This document shows, in pieces, positions 1-5,683 of a stretch of DNA of 6,764 nucleotides. Below the pieces are notes generated by a model, which ran no database searches, had not been told where the DNA came from, and was given only the letters and a program-made list of their open reading frames with translations. The stretch spans positions 1 through 6,764 of the forward strand of contig CANQCQ010000050.1 of the NCBI GenBank assembly GCA_947589725.1, given 5' to 3'. The stretch is from an uncultured Bacilli bacterium. Lineage in GTDB: Bacteria > Bacillota_I > Bacilli_A > RF39 > UBA660. Position 1 is the stretch's first letter. Each line of letters opens with the position of its first letter. Both the position numbers and the translations under genes were made by a program.

Positions 1-18
1 CGCAAGGTATTCCTTGCA
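1..18 (-). terminator. Inverted repeat, probable terminator stem at the end of the hypothetical pair (U-tract outside the window)
   Basis: A perfect 6-bp inverted repeat (GCAAGG / CCTTGC) with a 4-nt TATT/AATA loop sits at positions 2-17, starting 20 bases downstream of the stop codon of the last leftward gene. Its position and GC-rich stem fit an intrinsic terminator. The U-tract expected on the minus strand would lie left of base 1, so it cannot be confirmed. The stem could also serve a gene arriving from the left on the other strand, since TTTT occurs a few bases to its right. Confidence 0.4.
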
Positions 19-37
19 CAATTTTCCACAAAATTTA

Positions 38-544
38 TTAAAAAAACTTTTTCCTATAAACTTTAATTTTATTTCTAGATTTTTCTAAAGCAATTATTTC
101 ATCGCCTACAACATTTTCACTAAAAGCATCTATTCCTTGTTCATTTATAACTTCTTCTATACTTGTATGTAAATTATTCATTAATTCTTCATATTTAAAT
201 ATCTCATCTATTTCTCTAACATAATTTAAAGTATTATATCTACCAAGAAATTTTAATGCTCTTTCTTTATCATTCTTACCTAACACAAAATTAGCATAAT
301 TATTTGCGATAGAAGCTAGCATATATCTAGCTGTTGGTGATAAATTTTTTACTTGTTCACCAATTTGTTGTCCAAGAATATCTAAAAATACATAATTAAT
401 TGAAATATCGTCATCATAGTTTTCTACATATTCTAAAGTTTTTTTATCTAATCTATTATCTTCATATTCTATAATAAATTTATATTCATCATCACTAAGA
501 TCTTCCCCACTTTTTATCTTATCAAGTAAAATACTTATATCCAT
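38..544 (-). CDS. Hypothetical soluble protein, 168 aa
   Basis: I do not recognise this family. The protein is soluble-looking, acidic in its first half and probably mostly helical, with no signal peptide or membrane segment. Visible features are a D/E-rich N-terminal third (residues 13-48), a central stretch with small and aromatic residues (about 69-88) and a basic C-terminal end (KVYRKKFF). Two in-frame ATGs are possible. The one at 551-553 directly abuts the only purine run (AAAAAGAG) and leaves no spacing, so I chose the ATG at 542-544, 9 nt downstream of a weak GAG. Using the upstream ATG would add only MKF. The gene starts 18-27 nt after the stop of the preceding hypothetical gene and is almost certainly cotranscribed with it. 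The ribosome binding site is much weaker than those of the translation genes nearby, suggesting lower expression or coupling to the upstream gene. Confidence 0.75.
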   Translation of the reverse strand: MDISILLDKIKSGEDLSDDEYKFIIEYEDNRLDKKTLEYVENYDDDISINYVFLDILGQQIGEQVKNLSPTARYMLASIANNYANFVLGKNDKERALKFLGRYNTLNYVREIDEIFKYEELMNNLHTSIEEVINEQGIDAFSENVVGDEIIALEKSRNKIKVYRKKFF

Positions 545-571
545 AAATTTCATCTCTTTTTAGTTTTCATC

Positions 572-1090
572 TTATATTTTACTTTTTAGAGATTTTTCTA
601 ATTTTAAATCATTATTATTAATAAATGAATTTACACGAACATTTAATTCTTTATTTTTCTCATTTAATTGTTCTTGTTTTTCATCTATATCTACTAGTGA
701 AAATATAAGTGAAGAATTACAAGTTTTATTGCTTAATGCATTATAAAGATCATCTGCTATTTTTGAAAAATCACAACAGTATTTAGAAAATTCTTGATAA
801 TCAAAATCATCATATTTATTTTTTAAAACACAAGTTTTTGAATAAATATACATTTTCCTATAATTATTTAAATTTTCATTTAAAAGTTTATCAGCATAAT
901 TTGCCGTGTACAATAAATGATCAAAATAACTTTCATGACTTAACATATCCATTAACGTTATTTTTCTAATTTCTAATAATCTTGTTTTAGTTAAAGCTTT
1001 TTGATACTTATAATTCTTTTTATCTAAATTACTTCTTTCAATAAAATATTTATATTCATTATTAAGTGTCTTAGCCGACGACTCATCCAT
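572..1090 (-). CDS. Hypothetical soluble protein, 172 aa, with C-terminal coiled-coil-like segment
   Basis: I do not recognise this family. The protein is charged and rich in Tyr, Lys and Asn, with no signal peptide or membrane helix. It has four cysteines, at residues 87, 105, 106 and 124, including an adjacent pair, but no clear CxxC metal site. Residues about 134-155 (rich in E, K, Q, L and N) look like a short coiled coil. The start codon is ATG at 1088-1090, preceded by a clear GGAGGG ribosome binding site at a spacing of about 8 nt. It begins about 52 nt after the frr stop. The gap holds a TATAAT-like box but no convincing -35 and no terminator, so read-through from frr is the simplest reading. 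It forms a tight pair with the next gene (18-27 nt). The context says only that it travels with translation genes; I infer no function. Confidence 0.8.
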   Translation of the reverse strand: MDESSAKTLNNEYKYFIERSNLDKKNYKYQKALTKTRLLEIRKITLMDMLSHESYFDHLLYTANYADKLLNENLNNYRKMYIYSKTCVLKNKYDDFDYQEFSKYCCDFSKIADDLYNALSNKTCNSSLIFSLVDIDEKQEQLNEKNKELNVRVNSFINNNDLKLEKSLKSKI

Positions 1091-1142
1091 ATTATTTTCC
1101 CTCCGTCTTTTATTATATATTATGCATAGACAAAAAGAAATA

Positions 1143-1694
1143 CTAAACTGTTAGTAATTCTTGTTCTTTTTCTTTAAATTTAGCTTCAATCTTTTTGTTA
1201 GTATCATTAACTAAATCTTGAATATCTTTTTCCATTCCTTTTTCTTGATCTTCTGGTAATTGAGCATTTTTTAATTCTTCTAATGCTTCATGTCTAATAT
1301 TTCTAACAGAAACTTTTGCATCTTCTGCTAGAGCCTTAACTTGTTTTACAAGTTCTTTTCTTCTTTCTTCTGTTAGTTCTGGAATTACTATTCTAATTGT
1401 TTCTCCATCATTCCCTGGAGTATATCCTAAATTAGATGTAAGAATAGCTTTTTCAATAGCACTTAAACAGCTTTTATCAAAAGGTTTAATAAGTAATTGT
1501 CTTGCTTCTGGAACAGAGATTGTTGCAAGCTGTTTTAATGGTGTCATAACTCCATAATATTCTGCCATAACTCCATCTAGACTAGAAGGATTAGCTCTTC
1601 CTGCTATAACAGTTGTAAATTTCTTTTCTAAGTTTTCAACTGCCTTATCTAAATTTTCAGTAGCCTCTATTATAATTATATCCGTATTCATCAT
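1143..1694 (-). CDS. frr: Ribosome recycling factor (RRF)
   Basis: RRF acts in the cytoplasm with EF-G to split the post-termination 70S ribosome into subunits. The 183-aa product matches the family's usual length of about 185. It shows AGRANPSSLDGV near residues 31-42, followed by EYYG, the PEAR segment, AIEKAIL, the strongly conserved LTEERRKELVKQVK and VRNIRHEA. Domain I, the three-helix bundle, should be formed by the N-terminal helix plus about residues 105-183, with domain II between. The two arginines of the VRNxR motif are kept; the following residue, often Arg, is His here. Two tandem ATGs (1692-1694 and 1689-1691) follow GAGGAGTGA; the second gives the more usual spacing, so the protein may be one residue shorter. 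In many bacteria frr follows pyrH, but here it follows a small membrane-protein gene. Confidence 0.97.
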   Translation of the reverse strand: MMNTDIIIIEATENLDKAVENLEKKFTTVIAGRANPSSLDGVMAEYYGVMTPLKQLATISVPEARQLLIKPFDKSCLSAIEKAILTSNLGYTPGNDGETIRIVIPELTEERRKELVKQVKALAEDAKVSVRNIRHEALEELKNAQLPEDQEKGMEKDIQDLVNDTNKKIEAKFKEKEQELLTV

Positions 1695-1743
1695 TTCACT
1701 CCTCGAAATAATTATATTATATATTTTTTTAATTTAAAAGTAT

Positions 1744-2100
1744 TTAAATTACAATAATAAGTATTAAAAACATAAGTATCAAGCAAATAAGAAATATCGG
1801 TAAATATATATCTTCTACCTTTTTCTGACTAAATGTTAACCTACCTAGATTTATAGTTTCCATTATCTTAGTTTTTTCTTCTGATAAATCATTATCTTTT
1901 TCTTTATTAATAAATACTTTGGTCTTTTCATCATCTGTTATTAAAGAAGACATAATATCACTATTTTCAGTTTGATTCTCTATCTTATTAGAGACATTAT
2001 TAATATTCTCTAATGAATCATCTTCAGACTTTTCTACTAAGTTTCCTTTACTAAGCATATCAATTTGTTGATCTAGTTTTTCTATAGATTTATTTTTCAT
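1744..2100 (-). CDS. Small tail-anchored membrane protein of unknown function, 118 aa
   Basis: I do not recognise this protein. Residues 1-97 are hydrophilic, Asn/Asp/Glu/Lys-rich and probably disordered. Residues 98-118 form one strongly hydrophobic helix of Ile, Leu, Phe and Met that ends the protein, with no charge after it. This is the layout of a tail-anchored protein with its N-terminal region in the cytoplasm. A short motif occurs twice 17 residues apart: two acidic residues, then KTK, then two hydrophobic residues (57-63 and 74-80). ATG at 2098-2100 is preferred because GAGG lies 7 nt upstream; an in-frame TTG two codons earlier has no usable spacing. The gene sits between tsf and frr, where pyrH is normally found, and has its own candidate promoter just after the tsf terminator, so it may lead a transcript including frr. 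Confidence 0.8.
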   Translation of the reverse strand: MKNKSIEKLDQQIDMLSKGNLVEKSEDDSLENINNVSNKIENQTENSDIMSSLITDDEKTKVFINKEKDNDLSEEKTKIMETINLGRLTFSQKKVEDIYLPIFLICLILMFLILIIVI

Positions 2101-2129
2101 ACACAAACCTCTTCTTATTCCATGACTTA

Positions 2130-2159
2130 ATTATATCATAATACACAAAAGAATGCTAA
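2130..2159 (-). promoter_or_regulatory. Candidate promoter for the tail-anchored protein gene and frr
   Basis: A perfect TATAAT -10 box lies at 2130-2135, with TTAGCA (4 of 6 matches to TTGACA) at 2154-2159 and an 18-bp spacer. The start codon is about 30 nt downstream of the -10. The -35 lies inside the tsf terminator hairpin, a compact arrangement that would separate tsf from the next unit. In such AT-rich DNA a TATAAT alone is weak evidence, so confidence is moderate. Confidence 0.45.
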
Positions 2160-2170
2160 TTAAGCATTCC
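2146..2170 (-). terminator. Intrinsic terminator after tsf
   Basis: A perfect 7-bp stem (GAATGCT / AGCATTC) with a 5-nt loop occupies 2151-2169 and is followed on the minus strand by TTTT then G. It starts 11 nt after the tsf stop codon. The U-tract is short, so termination may be partial. Confidence 0.75.
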
Positions 2171-2180
2171 TCAATTAATA

Positions 2181-3056
2181 TTATGAATTTTTTATTTGAC
2201 TCATAACTTCATCAGCAAAGTTTTCTTGTTTCTTTTCAATTCCTTCACCAACAGCAAATCTTGTCATAGAAACAATTTCTCCACCATTATTTTTAACATA
2301 ATCTTTTACTGATAATCCTGAATCTTTAATAAATGTTTGTTCTTCTAAGCAAACTTCTTTATAAAATTTATTAAGTCTTCCTACAACCATTTTTTCTGCT
2401 ATTTCTTCAGGTTTTCCTTCAGCCATTACTTGTTCTTTAATTACTTTTGATTCTCTCTCAAGAACATCAGCAGGTACACCTTCTCTATTTAAAGAAGTAG
2501 GATTCATTGCAGCTGTTTGCATAGCAACATCTTTGGCAACTTCTTCATTAGCTCCTTTTAATACGATAATAGCTCCAATTTTTCCACCTAAATGTTTGTA
2601 AGTACCAAATACTTCATCATCATTCTTAGTTACTTTTTCAAATCTTCTAAAACTAATTTTTTCACCAATTTTTGCCACTAAAGCGATTAGTTTATCATTA
2701 ACTGTTTCAGATCCATCTTTTATAGCTAAAGCTTCATCTAAAGTAGTTACATTATTTTCTAATACTTTATCAACTATATAATCAACAAAATTAGTAAATT
2801 CTTGGTTTTTAGCAACAAAGTCTGTTTCACTATTAACTTCTACCATTACAGCAGTATTACCAGCAACTTTTATTTGACAAACACCTTCAGCAGCTATTCT
2901 TGATTCTTTTTTTGCAGCTTTAGCAATACCTTTTTCTCTTAACCAATCAATTGATTTATCAATATCACCATCATTAGCTTCTAGTGCCTTTTTACAATCC
3001 ATCATTCCAGCACCAGTTCTCTCTCTTAATTCTTTAACATCTGTAATTTTATACAT
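2181..3056 (-). CDS. tsf: Elongation factor Ts (EF-Ts)
   Basis: EF-Ts is the guanine nucleotide exchange factor for EF-Tu, releasing GDP so that EF-Tu can bind GTP and aminoacyl-tRNA in the cytoplasm. The 291-aa product has the usual full length. The N-terminal UBA-like domain (about residues 1-55) includes LRERTGAGMMDCKKAL and the DWLREKGI segment. The TDFVAKN motif that contacts EF-Tu is intact at residues 78-84. The rest corresponds to the core dimerisation-type domains, with HLGGKIG and a full C-terminus ending in KNS. The ATG at 3054-3056 is preceded by a strong AAGGAGGAG site. rpsB and tsf are adjacent as in most bacteria, but a hairpin terminator and a possible weak promoter lie in the 115-nt gap, so tsf may be expressed partly on its own. 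Confidence 0.98.
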   Translation of the reverse strand: MYKITDVKELRERTGAGMMDCKKALEANDGDIDKSIDWLREKGIAKAAKKESRIAAEGVCQIKVAGNTAVMVEVNSETDFVAKNQEFTNFVDYIVDKVLENNVTTLDEALAIKDGSETVNDKLIALVAKIGEKISFRRFEKVTKNDDEVFGTYKHLGGKIGAIIVLKGANEEVAKDVAMQTAAMNPTSLNREGVPADVLERESKVIKEQVMAEGKPEEIAEKMVVGRLNKFYKEVCLEEQTFIKDSGLSVKDYVKNNGGEIVSMTRFAVGEGIEKKQENFADEVMSQIKNS

Positions 3057-3084
3057 TTTGTCTCCTCCTTATTTTATTATTAAT

Positions 3085-3090
3085 ATTATA
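3085..3090 (-). promoter_or_regulatory. Possible -10 element of a tsf promoter (weak)
   Basis: A perfect TATAAT lies 29 nt upstream of the tsf start and would give a leader of about 20 nt carrying the ribosome binding site. No good -35 lies 16-18 bp upstream; the best candidate is a T-run with about 2-3 matches. The position just after the rpsB terminator makes a promoter sensible, but the sequence support is thin in this AT-rich gap. Confidence 0.3.
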
Positions 3091-3123
3091 TCTTAAATAT
3101 TTTAATTTAAAAAGTCGTTTTAG

Positions 3124-3154
3124 AACAAAAAGAGAATGGTTTCCCATCCTCCTT
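3124..3154 (-). terminator. Intrinsic terminator between rpsB and tsf
   Basis: On the minus strand GGAGGATGG pairs with CCATTCTCT around a GAAA tetraloop. This makes 9 pairs including two G-U (3131-3139 with 3144-3152), extendable by two A-U pairs that use part of the following U-run. TTTTGTT follows the stem. The stable GNRA loop and U-tract support a terminator, and the interrupted U-run suggests partial read-through into tsf, which would set S2 above EF-Ts in transcript level. Confidence 0.65.
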
Positions 3155-3171
3155 CCTCATTTATATAACTA

Positions 3172-4182
3172 TTATTTAGTTAATGCTTCAATAATATCAG
3201 CTTTTTTCATCGAAGAAGTTAAAGTAATATTTTTACTTGCAGCAATAGTCTTTAATTCAGCAACTGTTTTCTTTGAATAATCAACAGTTTCTTCTTTAAC
3301 TTCTTTTGCTTTCTTAGTTTCCTTCTTTTCTTTCTTTTCTACTTTTTCTTCTTCTTTTTTAGTTATTTTAACATCTTCCATAGATGGTTGTACTTTTTCT
3401 TCTTCTACTCCAGTTTTTACTTCTTCTTTCTTAGTAGAAACTTTTTTATCAATTTTTTCATTTTTAACTTTGTCTTCTTCTGTAATATAATCAATTACTT
3501 CATTTCCATTTACTTCTGCTATTGCATTAGTTAAAGCTCCAATTAATACTTTTACAGATCTAACAGCATCATCATTTCCAGGAATTACATAATCAACAAC
3601 ATCTGGATCACAGTTTGTGTCAACAACACCAAATACAGGTATTCCTAAAATATGAGCTTCTTTTATTGCAATTTCTTCTTTACGAGGATCTACAATAACC
3701 ATAGCTTGAGGTAATCTTTTCATTTCACGAATACCTCTTAAGTTTTTATTTAACTTATCATATTCTTTTCTTATTTGAATAACTTCTTTTTTAGGTAGTG
3801 CTTCAAAAGTACCATCTTTTTCCATATTTTCAATTTCTTCCATTCTTCTAATTCTTGAACGGATAGTTTTGAAATTAGTTAAAGTTCCACCTAACCATCT
3901 TTCATTTACAAAATAGTTATTTGTTCTTAAAGCATTTTCTTCTGCAGCTTCTTGAGCTTGTTTCTTAGTTCCTACAAATAAAACTTTTCCACCAGCTTCA
4001 GCAATTTCTTTCATAGCAGAATATGCTTCTTCTATTTTCTTAACTGTTTTTTGTAAATCTATAATATAAATATCATCTCTTGTAGTATAGATGAATTCCT
4101 TCATTTTAGGATTCCATCTTCTTTTTTGATGTCCAAAATGAACACCAGCTTCTAATAAATAATTCATTGATATAACTGTCAT
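3172..4182 (-). CDS. rpsB: Ribosomal protein S2 with a C-terminal Rho_N/SAP-like extension, 336 aa
   Basis: S2 is a late-assembling protein of the 30S subunit. Residues 1 to about 228 are a normal bacterial S2: [14 protein letters not shown] near the start, [29 protein letters not shown], the [11 protein letters not shown] signature at 94-104, and VVDTNCDPD with IPGNDDA near 186-206. The family usually ends at 230-260 residues. Here a linker of about 60 residues (234-297), very rich in Lys and Glu, is followed by a compact 39-residue domain (298-336) with TVAELK and [10 protein letters not shown]. This resembles Rho_N or SAP nucleic-acid-binding modules and closely matches the tail of the neighbouring L20. 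The start at 4180-4182 has AAAGGAGA 7 nt upstream and gives the usual MTVISM N-terminus. The gene begins 89 nt after rplT with no clear promoter or terminator between, so it probably continues the infC transcript. Confidence 0.97.
   Translation of the reverse strand: MTVISMNYLLEAGVHFGHQKRRWNPKMKEFIYTTRDDIYIIDLQKTVKKIEEAYSAMKEIAEAGGKVLFVGTKKQAQEAAEENALRTNNYFVNERWLGGTLTNFKTIRSRIRRMEEIENMEKDGTFEALPKKEVIQIRKEYDKLNKNLRGIREMKRLPQAMVIVDPRKEEIAIKEAHILGIPVFGVVDTNCDPDVVDYVIPGNDDAVRSVKVLIGALTNAIAEVNGNEVIDYITEEDKVKNEKIDKKVSTKKEEVKTGVEEEKVQPSMEDVKITKKEEEKVEKKEKKETKKAKEVKEETVDYSKKTVAELKTIAASKNITLTSSMKKADIIEALTK
3175..3291 (-). repeat. Paralogous tail domain, copy in rpsB (S2 residues 298-336)
   Basis: This stretch encodes the [11 protein letters not shown]...[14 protein letters not shown] domain ending S2. 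Apart from one additional residue in the loop it aligns end to end with the tail of L20. The copies share a 17-nt identical run (3251-3267 here) and shorter runs such as CTTTTTTCAT and GAATAATCAAC on the plus strand. The pattern of two short helices around a loop, with conserved VAEL and KKxxIIEAL, resembles Rho_N/SAP modules. Confidence 0.8.
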
Positions 4183-4271
4183 TTTATTTTCTCCTTTGTT
4201 TTTATCTTCTATTAACTTCCAAAATTAATCACTCAAATTTAAGCACTAGATTAATCAATCCATTAATATGT

Positions 4272-4868
4272 TTATTTTTCTAAAGCTTCTATTATTTCAA
4301 CTTTTTTCATTCCAGTAACATTGATTTTCTTTTTAGCTGCAACTTCTTTTAATTCAGCAACTGTCATTTTAGAATAATCAACTTTTTCTTCTTTTGTTTT
4401 TTCTACTTTTTTTGTAGTAGTTTCTTTCTTAGTTGTTGTTTTAGAACTTTTTTCTTTACTAGTTCCAATTGTTACTTCTTTTGTATTAACTTCTTTTGCT
4501 TTCTTTATATTTCCACTTTTTCCATCTTTAGCTACTTTAACTAATTCAGCAAATGCTTTTGGATCATTAATAGCGATTTCAGATAACATTTTTCTGTTAA
4601 CTTCAACTCCTGCTTTATTTAATCCTTCAATAAATCTTGAATAACTGATGTCATTCATTCTACAAGCTGCATTAATTCTTGTAATCCAAAGTTTTCTAAA
4701 GTCTCTCTTCTTTTGTTTTCTATCTCTAAAAGCATATTGTCCAGAATGCATTAATTGTTCTTTTGCTGATTTATATAGTCTATGCTTACTACCAAAATAA
4801 CCTTTAGCAGATTTTAATACTTTTTTATGACGAGCTTTTGTAACTGCTCCATTTTTAACTCTTGCCAT
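4272..4868 (-). CDS. rplT: Ribosomal protein L20 with a C-terminal Rho_N/SAP-like extension, 198 aa
   Basis: L20 binds 23S rRNA early in 50S assembly and, in Firmicutes and E. coli, also represses its own operon. Residues 1 to about 116 are a normal L20: ARVKNG start, [38 protein letters not shown] (the family signature, about 46-70), SYSRFIEGL and [11 protein letters not shown]. Most L20 proteins stop near 115-120 residues. Here a Lys/Thr/Glu-rich linker (about 117-161) leads to a 37-residue domain (162-198) with TVAELKEVA and [10 protein letters not shown], matching Rho_N/SAP-type modules and the S2 tail. The ATG at 4866-4868 has AAGGAGGA just upstream, 29 nt after rpmI. The linker and tail are in frame with no stop or frameshift, so this is a true fusion. 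Binding of nucleic acid by the tail is inferred from resemblance only. Confidence 0.97.
   Translation of the reverse strand: MARVKNGAVTKARHKKVLKSAKGYFGSKHRLYKSAKEQLMHSGQYAFRDRKQKKRDFRKLWITRINAACRMNDISYSRFIEGLNKAGVEVNRKMLSEIAINDPKAFAELVKVAKDGKSGNIKKAKEVNTKEVTIGTSKEKSSKTTTKKETTTKKVEKTKEEKVDYSKMTVAELKEVAAKKKINVTGMKKVEIIEALEK
4275..4385 (-). repeat. Paralogous tail domain, copy in rplT (L20 residues 162-198)
   Basis: This stretch encodes the domain ending L20: [15 protein letters not shown], then a short loop, then [13 protein letters not shown]. It is the counterpart of the S2 tail domain about 1.1 kb downstream in transcription. The identical 17-nt run lies at 4348-4364. The strongest protein identity is at VDYSK-TVAELK and MKK--IIEAL. 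One residue fewer than the S2 copy is present in the loop. Confidence 0.8.
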
Positions 4869-4897
4869 CGTAATTCCTCCTTCTTATAGTAAATTTT

Positions 4898-5083
4898 CTA
4901 GATTAAATTTTTTAATCTATTATGATCTGCCTTACTTAAAGTAGATCCCTTTCTACCTTTTCTATTATAACTAGTTGGTTTATCACCAGTGTTATGACGA
5001 GTTCCAGGTTTTCCTATTTTAATATCATTTTTACGTTTGTTAGCAACTTTTGCCCAACCTTTATGTGTCTTAATTTTTGGCAT
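4898..5083 (-). CDS. rpmI: Ribosomal protein L35
   Basis: L35 is a small basic protein of the 50S subunit. The 61-aa product has the family's MPKIKTHKGWAK start, an Arg/Lys-rich middle with a GKPGTRHNTGDK stretch, and a RKGRKGSTLSKAD segment followed by RLKNLI. It is slightly short against the usual 64-66 residues, ending without the extra C-terminal residues seen in many homologues. The ATG at 5081-5083 is preceded by AGGAGGA at 7 nt. It lies between infC (18 nt away) and rplT (29 nt away), the standard infC-rpmI-rplT order, which supports the call for so short a protein. Confidence 0.96.
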   Translation of the reverse strand: MPKIKTHKGWAKVANKRKNDIKIGKPGTRHNTGDKPTSYNRKGRKGSTLSKADHNRLKNLI

Positions 5084-5101
5084 ATCTAATTCCTCCTACT
5101 T

Positions 5102-5632
5102 TTATTTGTCTTTTCTTGGTACCAATAACATAGTCATTGTCTTACCATCTAATTTAGGTTTTTGATCTATATCCGCATAATCTTTAACTCTGTCTGCAAA
5201 ACGCTCAAGAACTTCTTTACCCAATTCAGTATGAGCCATTTGACGTCCTTTAAAACGAATTGAAAGTTTGATTCTATCACCTTTTTGTAGGTATTTAGTG
5301 GCATTTCTAAGTTTAGTTTCAAAATCACCTACATCAATTACAGGTGATAATCTGAATTCCTTCAACTCAGACATATTTGCTTTTTGTCTTTTTAATGCTT
5401 CCTTTTCTTTTTTTTGTTTTTCATAACGAAATTTATTGTAATCCATTACCTTACAAACAGGTGGATTAGCATTTGGACTTATTAAAACTAAATCCAAAGA
5501 AGCATATGTAGCAAGCGTCAAAGCATCTTGCAATGTTTTAACTCCTACTTGTTCTCCATTAGGACCAATCACTAATACCTCACGAGCTTTGATTTGATCA
5601 TTAATCAATAAGCCATTCTTATTGTTTGCGAT
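5102..5632 (-). CDS. infC: Translation initiation factor IF-3, probable AUC start
   Basis: IF-3 binds the 30S subunit, prevents premature 50S joining and checks the start codon and initiator tRNA. The product is 176 aa from the chosen start. The N-domain (about 1-75) has LLINDQIKAREV, and the IF-3 signature KVMDYNKFRYEKQKK is at 61-75. A Lys/Glu-rich linker helix follows, then the C-domain with FRLSPVID, KLRNATKYLQKGD and IRFKGRQMAH. The longest open frame begins with GTG at 5681-5683, but that codon lies inside the leader terminator, so it is not the start. An in-frame ATG at 5645-5647 has no ribosome binding site upstream. The strong GGAGGTG at 5639-5645 instead sits 6 nt before an AUC at 5630-5632, giving the N-terminal length expected of IF-3. 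Non-AUG infC starts are known (AUU in E. coli) and let IF-3 limit its own synthesis. Confidence 0.96.
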   Translation of the reverse strand: MANNKNGLLINDQIKAREVLVIGPNGEQVGVKTLQDALTLATYASLDLVLISPNANPPVCKVMDYNKFRYEKQKKEKEALKRQKANMSELKEFRLSPVIDVGDFETKLRNATKYLQKGDRIKLSIRFKGRQMAHTELGKEVLERFADRVKDYADIDQKPKLDGKTMTMLLVPRKDK

Positions 5633-5645
5633 ACCTAACACCTCC
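5630..5645 (-). promoter_or_regulatory. infC: infC ribosome binding site that fixes an AUC start codon
   Basis: GGAGGTG (5639-5645) is a 7-nt match to the anti-Shine-Dalgarno sequence. Six nucleotides follow, then AUC (5630-5632), then an open frame into conserved IF-3 sequence. The only nearby ATG overlaps this site's own first G and so cannot be served by it. IF-3 rejects non-AUG starts, so the AUC would make infC translation self-limiting. Confidence 0.75.
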
Positions 5646-5651
5646 ATAATT

Positions 5652-5683
5652 AAGAAAAAGCGGATATAAACAATTATATCCAC
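5652..5683 (-). terminator. Leader terminator (attenuator) upstream of infC
   Basis: On the minus strand GTGGATATAA (5674-5683) pairs with TTATATCCGC (5660-5669) over 10 bp, one of them G-U, with a 4-nt TTGT loop. TTTTTCTT follows directly. It lies between the promoter and the infC ribosome binding site, so it must be conditional. An upstream segment can pair with its 5' arm instead (see the leader entry). Confidence 0.85.

Noticed and set aside
1112..1133. TTGTCT and TATAAT upstream of the 572-1090 gene
   Set aside because: They are only 10 bp apart, too close for a sigma-A promoter, and the hexamer at the proper distance is poor.
1711..1721. Overlapping TATAAT boxes just upstream of frr
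   Set aside because: No -35 with more than about three matches at 16-18 bp; such boxes are expected by chance in this AT-rich gap.
2101..2106. TTG start giving an extra Met-Cys on the tail-anchored protein
   Set aside because: The GAGG site overlaps or abuts it with no spacing, while the ATG at 2098-2100 has a normal 7-nt spacing.
3140..3171. AAGGAGGATG after rpsB as a ribosome binding site with a small ORF start
   Set aside because: The ATG touches the GGAGG with no spacing, and the segment forms the terminator stem.
4224..4257. Direct repeat ATTAATCA (4224-4231 and 4250-4257) between rplT and rpsB as an operator or S2-binding leader
   Set aside because: An 8-bp AT-rich and partly palindromic word repeated once is not strong enough evidence; the possible stem has an 18-nt loop and no U-tract.
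5102..5683. Reading infC as a 193-aa protein from the GTG at 5681-5683
   Set aside because: The first codons form the leader terminator stem and U-tract, no ribosome binding site precedes the GTG, and the extra residues do not match IF-3 N-termini.
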